Of a stretch of 64,000 bases of DNA, positions 54,851 through 64,000 are shown in pieces; the stretch's first letter is position 1; each line of letters starts with the position of its first letter. Below the pieces are notes generated by a model. The model was not told the origin of the DNA. It saw only the letters and a list, made by a program, of their open reading frames with translations, and ran no database searches. The stretch comes from Novispirillum itersonii subsp. itersonii ATCC 12639. Its GTDB lineage: Bacteria; Pseudomonadota; Alphaproteobacteria; Rhodospirillales; Rhodospirillaceae. The DNA lies in assembly GCF_000381985.1 (NCBI RefSeq), contig NZ_KB907352.1:1-64000 (forward strand). The letters run 5' to 3'. Position numbers and translations under genes: made by a program.

Positions 54851-55654
54851 TCAGGCCCCATCAGTCTCCGGCGGCAGGACCGTTGGATGCGGCACCGGGG
54901 AGGAAGAACGGGACCGGCTGCGCTTCGGGCCGCTCAGGCCCAGCCGCTCCGGCAGGGCCATATACCGCCCCGGAGTTGCCGGAATACCGCTGCTCGGCAT
55001 GGCATACAGCTGTTTGCAGGCCTCTATCAGAATCGCCCCGCAGAAGGACGGGAACCAGCGCGCACCGATCCGTTCCACCCCCTGCGCCCACGCCAGCCAC
55101 AGGCGGGAGCGGGTCGGCGGCAGAAACAGCGCCTGCCGGGTCATCCCCGGGGTAAACATAGTGTCGCGCAGCAGATGCCGCAGCTGGGTTTCGCTATAGG
55201 GACGGCCACTGCCGAAGGGGGTCCGCTCCAGATGCGCCCAGACCCCCTGCCGGTTGGGCACCATCACCACCAGCCGCCCGTCATCGGTCAGTACCCGCCA
55301 GACCTCGCGCATCAGGGCGCGGCTGTGTTCCGTATTCTCCAGCGTATGGCACAGGATAATGCGGTCAAAGGAGCGGTCAGGGAACGGCAGATTGACCTCT
55401 TCAGTCAGCGCAACCAGCCCCGGTCCTTCCAGCGGCCAGCCCTGTACGCCCTGACTGGCGGGCATGGTGGCGACCACCCGCTCCGCCTCTCCCAGAAACG
55501 GGCGCAGGAACGGAATCGCATAGCCGATGCCGAGAACGCGCTGGCCCCGTGCATCCGGCCACAGATCCCGCAGATGACGGCGGATCAGGCGCCGCGTCAC
55601 CTGCCCGAGGCTGGTGGCATAAAAATCACGAAGATCAACCACGTCCAGAAACAT
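54851..55654 (-). CDS. Class I SAM-dependent methyltransferase
   Basis: The 267-residue protein has a glycine-poor motif I (RVLGIGYAIPFL, near residues 38-49), then LPFPDRSFDRIILCHTLENTEH, which matches motifs II and III of class I methyltransferases, and a C-terminal helical extension with basic Ser/Arg repeats. The substrate is unknown. It is divergent from gloB, 161 bases away, and lies next to ada. A similar pair is common in Rhodospirillales, but I cannot prove a link. Confidence 0.82.
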   Translation of the reverse strand: MFLDVVDLRDFYATSLGQVTRRLIRRHLRDLWPDARGQRVLGIGYAIPFLRPFLGEAERVVATMPASQGVQGWPLEGPGLVALTEEVNLPFPDRSFDRIILCHTLENTEHSRALMREVWRVLTDDGRLVVMVPNRQGVWAHLERTPFGSGRPYSETQLRHLLRDTMFTPGMTRQALFLPPTRSRLWLAWAQGVERIGARWFPSFCGAILIEACKQLYAMPSSGIPATPGRYMALPERLGLSGPKRSRSRSSSPVPHPTVLPPETDGA

Positions 55655-55815
55655 GCCGCTGTCTGCACCCTGCCTGTGGCATTTACCCTTACAGGGAACG
55701 CCCGTTCCGGGGAAAACTCAACAGCTTTGACGTTACCGTCCCTGCTGCAGGGTTTGAAATGAGTCCGCGCTTGGCCGATAACAAGGGGGCCTTTCCCCTG
55801 CTGCCGGAGCCCGCC

Positions 55816-56589
55816 ATGCCGTTGGACATCCTGTGCCTGCCCGCGTTCGACGACAATTACATCTGGCTGCTGCACTGCCCGGCCACTGCCCGGACCACTG
55901 CGGTGGATCCGGGGGACCCCGCCGTGGTTATGGCTGCCTGTGAAGCGCGGGGGTGGACGCTGGACCAAATCCTGCTGACCCATCACCACTGGGATCACAT
56001 AGACGGTGTAGAGAGCCTGCGGACACACTATGGCTGCTCGGTGACCGGGGCCGCGGCTGATGCCCATCGCCTGCCCGCAGCGGACCATCTGGTGCAGGAC
56101 GGAGACACGGTCACGGTCGGCACCAGCTCCGCCCGCGTGATGACGGTGCCCGGCCACACCACCGGGCATATCGCCTACTGGTTTGCCGACGAGGCCGCCC
56201 TGTTCTGTGGTGACACGCTGTTCTCGCTGGGCTGCGGGCGGATGTTTGAAGGCACTGCCGGACAGTTCTGGTCCAGCCTGTCAGCCCTGCGGGCCCTGCC
56301 GGATGAGACCCGGGTGTTCTGCACCCATGAATATACCCTCTCCAACTGGCGCTTTGCCCACGCCATCAGCCCACAGGATGCGGCGCTGGAGGCATTGGGG
56401 GCCCGGATCACCGCACTTCGGCAACAGGGACAACCGACCCTGCCGGTCGTGCTGGGAGAGGAAAAGCGTTTCAACCCCTTTCTGCGGGCGGATGATCCGG
56501 CCATTGCCGCCGCCGTCGGGCTGACCGGGGCAGACGGCACTGCGGTTTTCGCCGAGCTGCGGCACCGGAAAAACACCTTCAAGGGATAA
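55816..56589 (+). CDS. gloB: Hydroxyacylglutathione hydrolase (glyoxalase II)
   Basis: The ATG behind CGGAG gives 257 residues. The metallo-beta-lactamase motif THHHWDH (near residues 55-61), PGHTTGHIAYW, GDTLFSLGCGRMFEG, CTHEY and the last EKRFNPFLR are all intact and place it in glyoxalase II, which hydrolyses lactoylglutathione to lactate. The TRIC-family gene starts three bases after its stop, so the two may be co-transcribed. A start at 55759 would add 19 residues. Confidence 0.95.
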   Translation: MPLDILCLPAFDDNYIWLLHCPATARTTAVDPGDPAVVMAACEARGWTLDQILLTHHHWDHIDGVESLRTHYGCSVTGAAADAHRLPAADHLVQDGDTVTVGTSSARVMTVPGHTTGHIAYWFADEAALFCGDTLFSLGCGRMFEGTAGQFWSSLSALRALPDETRVFCTHEYTLSNWRFAHAISPQDAALEALGARITALRQQGQPTLPVVLGEEKRFNPFLRADDPAIAAAVGLTGADGTAVFAELRHRKNTFKG

Positions 56590-56592
56590 ACC

Positions 56593-57285
56593 ATGCTGCC
56601 TGATACCCTCCTTTCCCTTGACCAGAGTCTCGCAGTCGCCCGGGTCATCACCTTTGTTGATATGATGGCTGTGGCCGTCTTTGCGATTTCCGGCGCGCTG
56701 GTGGCCGCCCGGCGGGAAATGGACCTGCTGAGCTTCATCTTCGTCGGCACCGTTACCGGCATCGGGGGCGGCACGCTGCGTGATCTGATCTTAGGGGCCC
56801 GTCCGGTCTGGGTGACGCAGCCCGACTACCTGGTGATCTGCATCGTCGCCTCTGTCATTACATTCTGGGCCGCGCGGCTGCTGTCATCGCGTTACCGCGC
56901 TCTGGTCTGGATGGATGCGGTCGGGGTCGGCATGTATGCCGTGACCGGTGCCCAGAAAGCAGCCGCGCTCGGCGCGGCCCCGGTGGTTTGCGTCCTGATG
57001 GGGGTAATGACCGCGGCCTTCGGCGGGCTGATGCGCGATATTATGTGCGGGGAAAAATCACCACTGCTGTTTAACCGTGAGGTCTACGCCACCGCAGCCA
57101 TCACCGGGGCCAGTGTCTATCTGGTTCTGCGGGCGATGGATCTTCCGGTGGAAGTGCAGGCTGCCGGCGGATTCTGCGCCGGTTTCGGTCTGCGGGCCGG
57201 GGCTATCATCTTCGGCTGGGGCCTTCCGACCTACCGTCGGCCCGCCCGCCCGCTGGACGGCCCGGACCGGCCCGACCCAACGTAA
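56593..57285 (+). CDS. Trimeric intracellular cation (TRIC) channel family protein
   Basis: The 230-residue protein has seven membrane segments in two repeats. Each has the conserved glycine-rich opening (VFAISGALVAARR, GIGGGTLRDLILG; VTGAQKAAALG, AFGGLMRDIMCGE) of TRIC/UPF0126 proteins, which are trimeric cation channels. It follows gloB directly and ends 25 bases ahead of a terminator. The ion and role here are unknown. Confidence 0.93.
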   Translation: MLPDTLLSLDQSLAVARVITFVDMMAVAVFAISGALVAARREMDLLSFIFVGTVTGIGGGTLRDLILGARPVWVTQPDYLVICIVASVITFWAARLLSSRYRALVWMDAVGVGMYAVTGAQKAAALGAAPVVCVLMGVMTAAFGGLMRDIMCGEKSPLLFNREVYATAAITGASVYLVLRAMDLPVEVQAAGGFCAGFGLRAGAIIFGWGLPTYRRPARPLDGPDRPDPT

Positions 57286-57310
57286 GCACGGCAGCACAGC
57301 CGACCGAAAG

Positions 57311-57345
57311 AAAAACGGGGCACCCGATCCGGCTGCCCCGTTTTT
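57311..57345. terminator. Bidirectional terminator between TRIC and dnaJ
   Basis: AAAAACGGGGCA and TGCCCCGTTTTT pair around a 12-base loop. It can end TRIC mRNA from the left and dnaJ mRNA from the right. Confidence 0.85.
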
Positions 57346-57387
57346 ATTCTGTCTGCCCTCCCCTCCGTGAAGAAAGGAGATCAGGGC

Positions 57388-58539
57388 TCAGTTTTTCTGA
57401 CCGTCGGTCAGATCATCCCAGAATTCCTTGATCCGGCTGAAGAAACCGCTGCTTTCCGGGCTGGTGTTGCCATCGCCGCCACCGGCAGCCGCAAACTTGC
57501 GCAGCAGGTCTTTCTGTTCAGCACTCAGATTGACCGGGGTTTCAACCACAGCGTGGATGAACATATCGCCCCGGGCGGTCGAGCGCAGAACACTCATCCC
57601 CTTGCCCTTCAGACGGAACTGGTGCCCGTTCTGCGTCCCTTCCGGGATGGTGACATTGGCGCGGGTCCCGTCAATACACGGCACTTCGATGGTGCCGCCC
57701 AGTGCCGCCGTCGTCATCGGGATCGGCACCTTGCAGTAGATATTGGCCCCGTCGCGCTGGAAGATTCGGTGCGGACGCACCGACAGGAAAATATACAGGT
57801 CCCCGGCGGGAGCCCCGCGCAGACCGGCTTCCCCTTCGCCGGACAGCCGGATCCGGGTTCCATCCTCGACACCTGCCGGAATCTTCACTTCCAGCGTCTT
57901 GTCCTTACGCTGCCGGCCAGAGCCACCGCAGGACGAACAGGGGTCCTTAATGACTTTCCCGGCCCCACCACAGGTCGGGCAGGCCCGCTCGATGGTAAAG
58001 AACCCCTGCTGCGCCCGCACCCGGCCATGACCATGACAGGTCGGGCAAGTCGCCGGGGCAGCGCCGTTCTTGGCGCCGGTCCCGTTACAGGGCTCGCAGC
58101 CGCTTGAGGTCTGGATCGTCACCGTCGCAGTGCGACCGGCGAAGGCATCCTCCAGCGAAATGTCCATTTCATAGCGCAGGTCAGAGCCGCGCAGGTTAGA
58201 CCCGCCGCCACCGCCACCCCGGCGCCCCATGAACTCGCCGAACATTTCTTCAAAAATGTCGCCGAAACCGCTGAACCCGGCACCACCGCCGAAACCACCG
58301 GCACCGCCGCTACCATCAAAGGCCCCATGGCCAAAGCGGTCATAGGCGGCGCGCTTCTGGTCATCCTTCAGGATTTCATACGCTTCGTTGACTTCCTTGA
58401 ACTTAGCCTCAGCCTCAGCATCCCCCGGATTGCGGTCCGGATGGAACTGCATGGCCAGTTTGCGGTAGGCCTTTTTCAGGTCGTCGGCGCTGGCGTCCTT
58501 CTGGCACCCCAGAACCTCGTAATAATCCCGTTTGCTCAT
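57388..58539 (-). CDS. dnaJ: Molecular chaperone DnaJ
   Basis: The 383-residue type I J-protein stimulates DnaK. It has a J domain with HPD at 33-35 and a glycine/phenylalanine-rich region (about 70-115) with a polyglycine stretch. Four zinc-binding CxxCxGxG repeats follow ([32 protein letters not shown]), then the C-terminal substrate-binding domain. It lies 195 bases downstream of dnaK on the same strand, with a GC-rich hairpin near 58700-58722 in the gap. Confidence 0.97.
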   Translation of the reverse strand: MSKRDYYEVLGCQKDASADDLKKAYRKLAMQFHPDRNPGDAEAEAKFKEVNEAYEILKDDQKRAAYDRFGHGAFDGSGGAGGFGGGAGFSGFGDIFEEMFGEFMGRRGGGGGGSNLRGSDLRYEMDISLEDAFAGRTATVTIQTSSGCEPCNGTGAKNGAAPATCPTCHGHGRVRAQQGFFTIERACPTCGGAGKVIKDPCSSCGGSGRQRKDKTLEVKIPAGVEDGTRIRLSGEGEAGLRGAPAGDLYIFLSVRPHRIFQRDGANIYCKVPIPMTTAALGGTIEVPCIDGTRANVTIPEGTQNGHQFRLKGKGMSVLRSTARGDMFIHAVVETPVNLSAEQKDLLRKFAAAGGGDGNTSPESSGFFSRIKEFWDDLTDGQKN

Positions 58540-58734
58540 TGATGAATCCGACCGATACGGCGACAGAAGACGTGCGCCTGAATACTGCGGCCCTCTTCCG
58601 GCCCTATCCGGATCAGCACGCCCGTCCGGCAGTCGGGAAAAACCCGGATGCGCCGGAAAGGCGGACGGTAGGGGGAAGCGGTCCTGCCATGACGGTGGTG
58701 CCCCGGCTTTGTCGGCCGGGGCACCCAGCCCGTC

Positions 58735-60630
<1,896 letters not shown>

Positions 60631-60666
60631 CATCTTCACCTGTTGCTGCATCTTCACCTGTTGCTG
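60631..60666 (-). repeat. Tandem 18-bp duplication of the dnaK ribosome-binding site and start
   Basis: Two perfect head-to-tail copies of an 18-base unit lie immediately upstream of the dnaK start, each containing an AGGTGAAG site and an ATG on the minus strand. The period is six codons, so the upstream ATG reads in frame as MQQQVKM ahead of the usual N-terminus. Confidence 0.95.
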
Positions 60667-60787
60667 CGGCAGACACGCTGCGGCCCAGAACGGCGCCGCC
60701 ACGGTCCCCTGAGGGGTTCATCACAAAAGGGTTCGTTTATCTCAACTCTGCAACCGTCCGGCAGCAGGGCCGGATGGTTTGAAAGGT

Positions 60788-60815
60788 ATATAAGACAACA
60801 CGGCGCGGCCCGCAA
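60788..60815 (-). promoter_or_regulatory. Candidate RpoH heat-shock promoter of dnaK
   Basis: On the minus strand TTGCGG (60810-60815) and CTTATAT (60788-60794), which fits the alphaproteobacterial RpoH -10 pattern CYTATNT, are 15 bases apart, about 150 bases upstream of dnaK. The -35 lacks a full CTTG, so this is tentative. No CIRCE element (TTAGCACTC inverted repeat) was seen. Confidence 0.35.
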
Positions 60816-60923
60816 CAGGATGCCGCCGGGATCAGCCACCATCCGGTGACAGGCGGCATATCCCTGTGCTAAATCAGGGCTTCACCCCCTTCCCATCCCC
60901 GTTTTTAAGCGGAGAGCAGACCG

Positions 60924-61175
60924 ATGATCCGTTACCGTCTGGTGTGCGGCCACGATCACGAATTTGATCAGTGGTTCGACTCGATGGCCGATTACGACAG
61001 CAAAAAGGCCGAAGACGCCCTGTGCTGCCCGGAGTGTGGCGACACCACCGTCGCCAAATCGCTGATGGCACCGCGCCTGTCCGGGTCCGGCGGGACCGTC
61101 GGCACCAGCACTGACCCGGCCCCCCCCTGCGGCGGCGGCGGGTGCGGCGGCGGCATGTGCCCGGCCCTGAACTGA
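60924..61175 (+). CDS. DUF1178 family zinc-ribbon-like protein (short)
   Basis: The 83-residue protein begins MIRYRLVCGHDHEFDQWFDS, as in DUF1178 proteins, with CCPECGD as a second metal-binding pair, followed by KSLMAPRLSG. Usual family members have about 150 residues; this one ends after a Gly/Cys-rich tail CGGGGCGGGMCPALN. It is divergent from dnaK, 290 bases away, and ends at a terminator. The role is unknown; a regulatory or metal-binding function is possible. Confidence 0.8.
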   Translation: MIRYRLVCGHDHEFDQWFDSMADYDSKKAEDALCCPECGDTTVAKSLMAPRLSGSGGTVGTSTDPAPPCGGGGCGGGMCPALN

Positions 61176-61176
61176 C

Positions 61177-61212
61177 AAAAACCCCCGGCGGAGGGTCCCG
61201 CCGGGGGTTTTT
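61177..61212. terminator. Bidirectional terminator after the DUF1178 gene
   Basis: AAAAACCCCCGGCGG and CCGCCGGGGGTTTTT form a strong stem; the reverse side serves metW, which ends 25 bases to its right. Confidence 0.9.
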
Positions 61213-61236
61213 CAGTCCGTAAAGCGCCCCGGAAAA

Positions 61237-61860
61237 TCAGGCGCGCCGCAGCAGGAACACCGCGTCTGCCCCCATCAGGTTGGCCCAGTCCCCGGTGACA
61301 TCCCAGTCCCGGCGGTGCCCGGCACCGTCAAGCGCGAAAGCGGTCTCGATCACCAGCCCCAGATCCTGAGACAGCACCACAAAATCGCGGATGGTGCAGA
61401 AGTGAATATTGGGGGTCTCGTACCACTGATAGGACAGGGCCGACGTCACCGGCATCCGCCCGCGCAGCCCCAGATGCAGACGGTTACGCCAGTAGCCGAA
61501 ATTAGGGAACGAGACGATCGCCCGGCGCCCGATGCGCAGCAGGTTTTCCAGCACACCCCGCGGGTTCCGGGTCGCCTGCAGCGTCTTGGACAAAATCACA
61601 TAATCAAAGCTGTCGGGCGGATAGGCGGCCAGATCGGTGTCGGCATCACCCTGAATCACGCTCAGGCCCTGCCCGACCGCCTCGCGCACGCCGGACATCG
61701 ACAGCTCAATCCCCCGCCCGTCCACCTGACGGAAATCCTGAAGATAGCTCAGCAGCAGGCCTTCGCCACAGCCGACGTCGAGAACCCGGGACTTGGGTTC
61801 AACCAGATCGGCAATCAGCTGCAGATCAATGCGCAGCCCGGCATGGGTGGTGGTATTCAT
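61237..61860 (-). CDS. metW: Methionine biosynthesis protein MetW
   Basis: The 207-residue methyltransferase-like protein has motif I VLDVGCGEGLLL (about residues 26-37) and DYVILSKTLQATRNPRGVLENLLRIG, diagnostic of MetW. It is needed with MetX in some bacteria for homoserine acylation; its exact biochemical role is less certain. It starts 14 bases after the metX stop on the same strand, so they form an operon. Confidence 0.92.
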   Translation of the reverse strand: MNTTTHAGLRIDLQLIADLVEPKSRVLDVGCGEGLLLSYLQDFRQVDGRGIELSMSGVREAVGQGLSVIQGDADTDLAAYPPDSFDYVILSKTLQATRNPRGVLENLLRIGRRAIVSFPNFGYWRNRLHLGLRGRMPVTSALSYQWYETPNIHFCTIRDFVVLSQDLGLVIETAFALDGAGHRRDWDVTGDWANLMGADAVFLLRRA

Positions 61861-61874
61861 TCCCGCATCCCCTC

Positions 61875-63041
61875 TCAGACAGCAGCCGACACCGGGCCGC
61901 GCGGAAGCCCGCGCTGCTCGGCGGCGGACCGCAGGAACCCGGTGAGGGTCTGGTGAAATTCCGGCTCATCCAGCAGGAAGGCATCGTGCCCCTTGTCAGA
62001 CTGCACCTCGACAAAGCTGACATTGGCCGCATTGGCGTTCAGGGCATGAACGATCGCCCGGCTTTCCGCCGTGGTGAACAGCCAGTCCGACGAGAAGGAC
62101 ACAACACAAAAACGGGTTGCGGTCCCCCGGAACGCATGGGCCAGCACCCCGCCGTTCGCCCCGGCCAGATCGAAGTAATCCATCGCCCGGGTGATATAGA
62201 GATAGCTGTTGGCATCAAACCGGTCGACGAAGGCCGAGCCCTGATAGCGCAGATAGCTTTCCACCTGAAAATCAGCATCAAAGCCGTAGGTGACGCTCTG
62301 CCGGTCCTGCAGACGCCGCCCGAACTTCCGTTGCAGGGCCGGTTCCGAAAGATAGGTGATATGCGCCGCCATCCGCGCCACCGCCAGCCCCCGTTCCGGG
62401 CGGGTTCCGTGGCGGTGATAGTCTCCGTTATGCCAGTCAGGGTCAGCCATCACCGCCTGACGCCCGACCTCATGGAAGGCAATATTCTGGGCGGAATGGC
62501 GGTAACTGGTCGCCACCGGCACCGCACAGAACACCCGCTGCGGATAGGAATGACACCATTCCAGAACCTGCATACCGCCCATCGAGCCGCCGATCACCGC
62601 AAACAGGGTGTCGATGCCCAGATGGTCAACCAGCAGGGCCTGTGCCCGCACCATGTCGCCGATGGTGATGACCGGAAAGGTCACGCCCCACGGCTGCCCG
62701 GTCTCCGGGTTGACTTCATAAGGGCCGCTGGAGCCCATGCAGCCGCCCAGAACGTTTGAGCAGATGACAAAATAGCGTTCGGTATCAACGATCTTGCCCG
62801 GACCGATCAGATCGCTCCACCAGCCCGGCTTGCCGGTCACCGGGTTGGGCGAGGCAACATACTGGTCCCCGGTCAGGGCATGGCAGATCAGCACCGCGTT
62901 GGACCGGTCAGCATTCAGCGTGCCGTAAGTTTCGTAGGCCAGCGTGAAGGGGCCAAGATCGACGCCGCAGTCAAGCCGCATCGGCCTGTCGACACCGAGC
63001 TGGACCGTCTTGCCGTGTGGAATGGACAGATGCGTGCTCAT
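61875..63041 (-). CDS. metX: Homoserine O-acetyltransferase MetX
   Basis: MetX acylates homoserine at the start of methionine synthesis; relatives use acetyl- or succinyl-CoA, so the donor here is not proven. The ATG behind GGGG gives 388 residues. The alpha/beta hydrolase nucleophile is Ser153 in GGSMGG, with Asp in SFSSDWLF and His in DKGHDAFLL completing the triad. A good promoter lies about 50 bases upstream. It is the first gene of metX-metW, and I found no SAM riboswitch. Confidence 0.95.
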   Translation of the reverse strand: MSTHLSIPHGKTVQLGVDRPMRLDCGVDLGPFTLAYETYGTLNADRSNAVLICHALTGDQYVASPNPVTGKPGWWSDLIGPGKIVDTERYFVICSNVLGGCMGSSGPYEVNPETGQPWGVTFPVITIGDMVRAQALLVDHLGIDTLFAVIGGSMGGMQVLEWCHSYPQRVFCAVPVATSYRHSAQNIAFHEVGRQAVMADPDWHNGDYHRHGTRPERGLAVARMAAHITYLSEPALQRKFGRRLQDRQSVTYGFDADFQVESYLRYQGSAFVDRFDANSYLYITRAMDYFDLAGANGGVLAHAFRGTATRFCVVSFSSDWLFTTAESRAIVHALNANAANVSFVEVQSDKGHDAFLLDEPEFHQTLTGFLRSAAEQRGLPRGPVSAAV

Positions 63042-63091
63042 GTCGGACCCCGTCAGACCCAGAGGATCGGGAAGGAAGAAAGCGGAAAAAA

Positions 63092-63120
63092 GCTCTAGGG
63101 ACGGCACCCCCTACTGTCAA
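63092..63120 (-). promoter_or_regulatory. Sigma-70-type promoter of metX-metW
   Basis: On the minus strand TTGACA (63115-63120) and TAGAGC (63092-63097) are 17 bases apart, 51 bases upstream of the metX start. The spacer contains GGGGGTGCCGTCCC, which may form a short hairpin. Confidence 0.65.
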
Positions 63121-63251
63121 CGTTTTCTTTGATTTTGGCCGGGGGGCCGTCTACTACTTAACGTCCCGGAAGCGTGCGGCAGGCCTGCGCCGCTTCTGCG
63201 GGATCAGATTCTTAGTCCTTCCTCCTGACTGTATAGGGAAACGCTACCGGA

Positions 63252-64000
63252 ATGTCAGACGTCACCCCGCCGGGCTCCCCCGCCGCCGTTCCCCTGCCTA
63301 CCCTTGCCGAACTGCGGCAGCGGATTGATGCCATCGACACCCAGCTGATTGACCTGCTGGTGGCCCGGGCCGAAGTGGTGGAAACCGTCGGCGCGGTCAA
63401 GCGGGCCGCCGGAGAGGATGTCGGCATCTTCCTGCGTCCCGGCCGGGAAATGGACATTCTGCGCCGCCTGCTGAAGCAGGCAAAAGACGGGCGCTTCCGT
63501 AAATCAGTGATCGTGCGGATCTGGCGCGAGCTGTTCGCGGCAATGGTCGCCGTGGAAGGGCCGCTGACCGCCGCCGTCTATATGCCCAGCCGTGGCGCCG
63601 GTTTTCTCGAGCTGGCCCGCGATTCCTACGGGGCCTATACCCCGATGGTCGCCGTGCCGTCGCCGGGGTCGGTGGTCAAGGCCGTCGCCAATGCTGAGGT
63701 CACGGTCGGCATTCTGCCAATGCCGCATCTGGGCGATACCGAGCGATGGTGGCCGGCGCTGGCCTCCGCCGCCCCCGGCACCCCGTCCGTGGTTGGCCGC
63801 GTTCCTTTCGCCGGGCCGGGTCCGGGCCGGGGCGATGGCATCGAAGGTCTGGTGATCTGCCGTCTGCCGCAGGAAGACACCGGTCATGACCGGACCTATA
63901 TCGTCATTGAAGCCGATGAAGACCTCAGCCGCACCGGCCTGCGGTCGCTGGCGGAAAATGCCGGTCTGGTGGTGGCGGAAATGCCCGATACCGATGACAC
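63252..64000 (+). CDS. Chorismate mutase family protein (partial, runs off the window)
   Basis: The frame starts at MSDVTPPGSPAAVPLPTLAELRQRIDAIDTQLIDLLVARAEV, the typical AroQ-type helix, with AGEDVGIFLRPGREMDILRRLL following. It remains open to the window's end (249 codons). The part from about residue 100 onward, with EGPLTAAVYMPSRG, resembles a periplasmic-binding-like or prephenate-dehydratase-like domain, as found fused to chorismate mutase in several Rhodospirillales proteins. This would make an enzyme of phenylalanine/tyrosine synthesis. It is divergent from metX, 210 bases away. Confidence 0.85.
   Translation, partial: MSDVTPPGSPAAVPLPTLAELRQRIDAIDTQLIDLLVARAEVVETVGAVKRAAGEDVGIFLRPGREMDILRRLLKQAKDGRFRKSVIVRIWRELFAAMVAVEGPLTAAVYMPSRGAGFLELARDSYGAYTPMVAVPSPGSVVKAVANAEVTVGILPMPHLGDTERWWPALASAAPGTPSVVGRVPFAGPGPGRGDGIEGLVICRLPQEDTGHDRTYIVIEADEDLSRTGLRSLAENAGLVVAEMPDTDD

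Noticed and set aside
60667-60923. CIRCE element upstream of dnaK
   Set aside because: The TTAGCACTC-N9-GAGTGCTAA inverted repeat is absent; only a tentative RpoH-type promoter was kept.
63042-63251. SAM-II riboswitch upstream of metX
   Set aside because: Searched because SAM-II elements regulate metX-type genes in alphaproteobacteria; the conserved core could not be found, only a promoter-like pair of hexamers.

Overview
The window is chromosomal DNA from a GC-rich alphaproteobacterium, most likely of the order Rhodospirillales. The evidence is the petABC order with a separate cytochrome c1, a CoxF-like/DUF420/heme O synthase block, linked DUF6111, DUF1285 and CoA-type NUDIX genes, metX-metW, and a small NrdA ending in CxxC. 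The order is inferred; the genus is not assigned. I see no insertion sequence, phage, integrase or CRISPR array, and the window reads as core genome with a few accessory genes.

Layout. 1-2.9 kb: a tRNA-Tyr/tRNA-Gly/tuf operon on the minus strand, then rlmB and tRNA-Thr on plus. 3-7.2 kb: sbcCD. 7.3-11.6 kb: a minus-strand respiratory block (CoxF-like, DUF420, an unusual heme-copper oxidase subunit I-like protein, ctaB) next to a DUF2189 membrane protein. 11.6-12.7 kb: a cobalamin riboswitch upstream of a lone CbiM-type permease. 12.7-17.2 kb: nrdA and nrdB with a 1 kb upstream region holding two DnaA-box matches and a small Cys-rich reading frame. 17.2-26.2 kb: a GGDEF-EAL protein, MarR, TusA, rhodanese, Usp, a FAH-family enzyme, and a divergent LysR/DMT-exporter pair. 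26.2-31 kb: a divergent EF-G paralogue and the bc1 complex operon. 31-36 kb: trmL, GNAT, a GDSL-like protein lacking its serine, and the DUF1285-NUDIX-DUF6111-CCA operon. 36-43 kb: a four-gene MoxR/DUF58/DUF4159/VWA operon. 43-49.5 kb: EamA exporter, AraC, azlCD, psd-pssA, an epimerase and tRNA-Ala. 49.6-57.3 kb: YggT-DUF167-folD, argG, ada, a methyltransferase, gloB and a TRIC channel. 57.4-64 kb: dnaK-dnaJ, DUF1178, metX-metW and a chorismate mutase cut by the window edge.

How the genes work together. Several sets act jointly: tRNA plus EF-Tu for translation; TrmL, RlmB and the CCA enzyme for RNA maturation; ctaB with the oxidase-like protein and petABC for respiration; psd and pssA for phosphatidylethanolamine; metX and metW for methionine; dnaK and dnaJ for protein folding. 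The most interesting points are the oxidase-like protein that lacks the usual His-His copper pair, the orphan riboswitch-controlled CbiM, an EF-G paralogue without its catalytic histidine, a duplicated ribosome-binding site and start codon at dnaK, and the DnaA boxes upstream of nrdA. I did not find a clear undescribed defence or mobile system.
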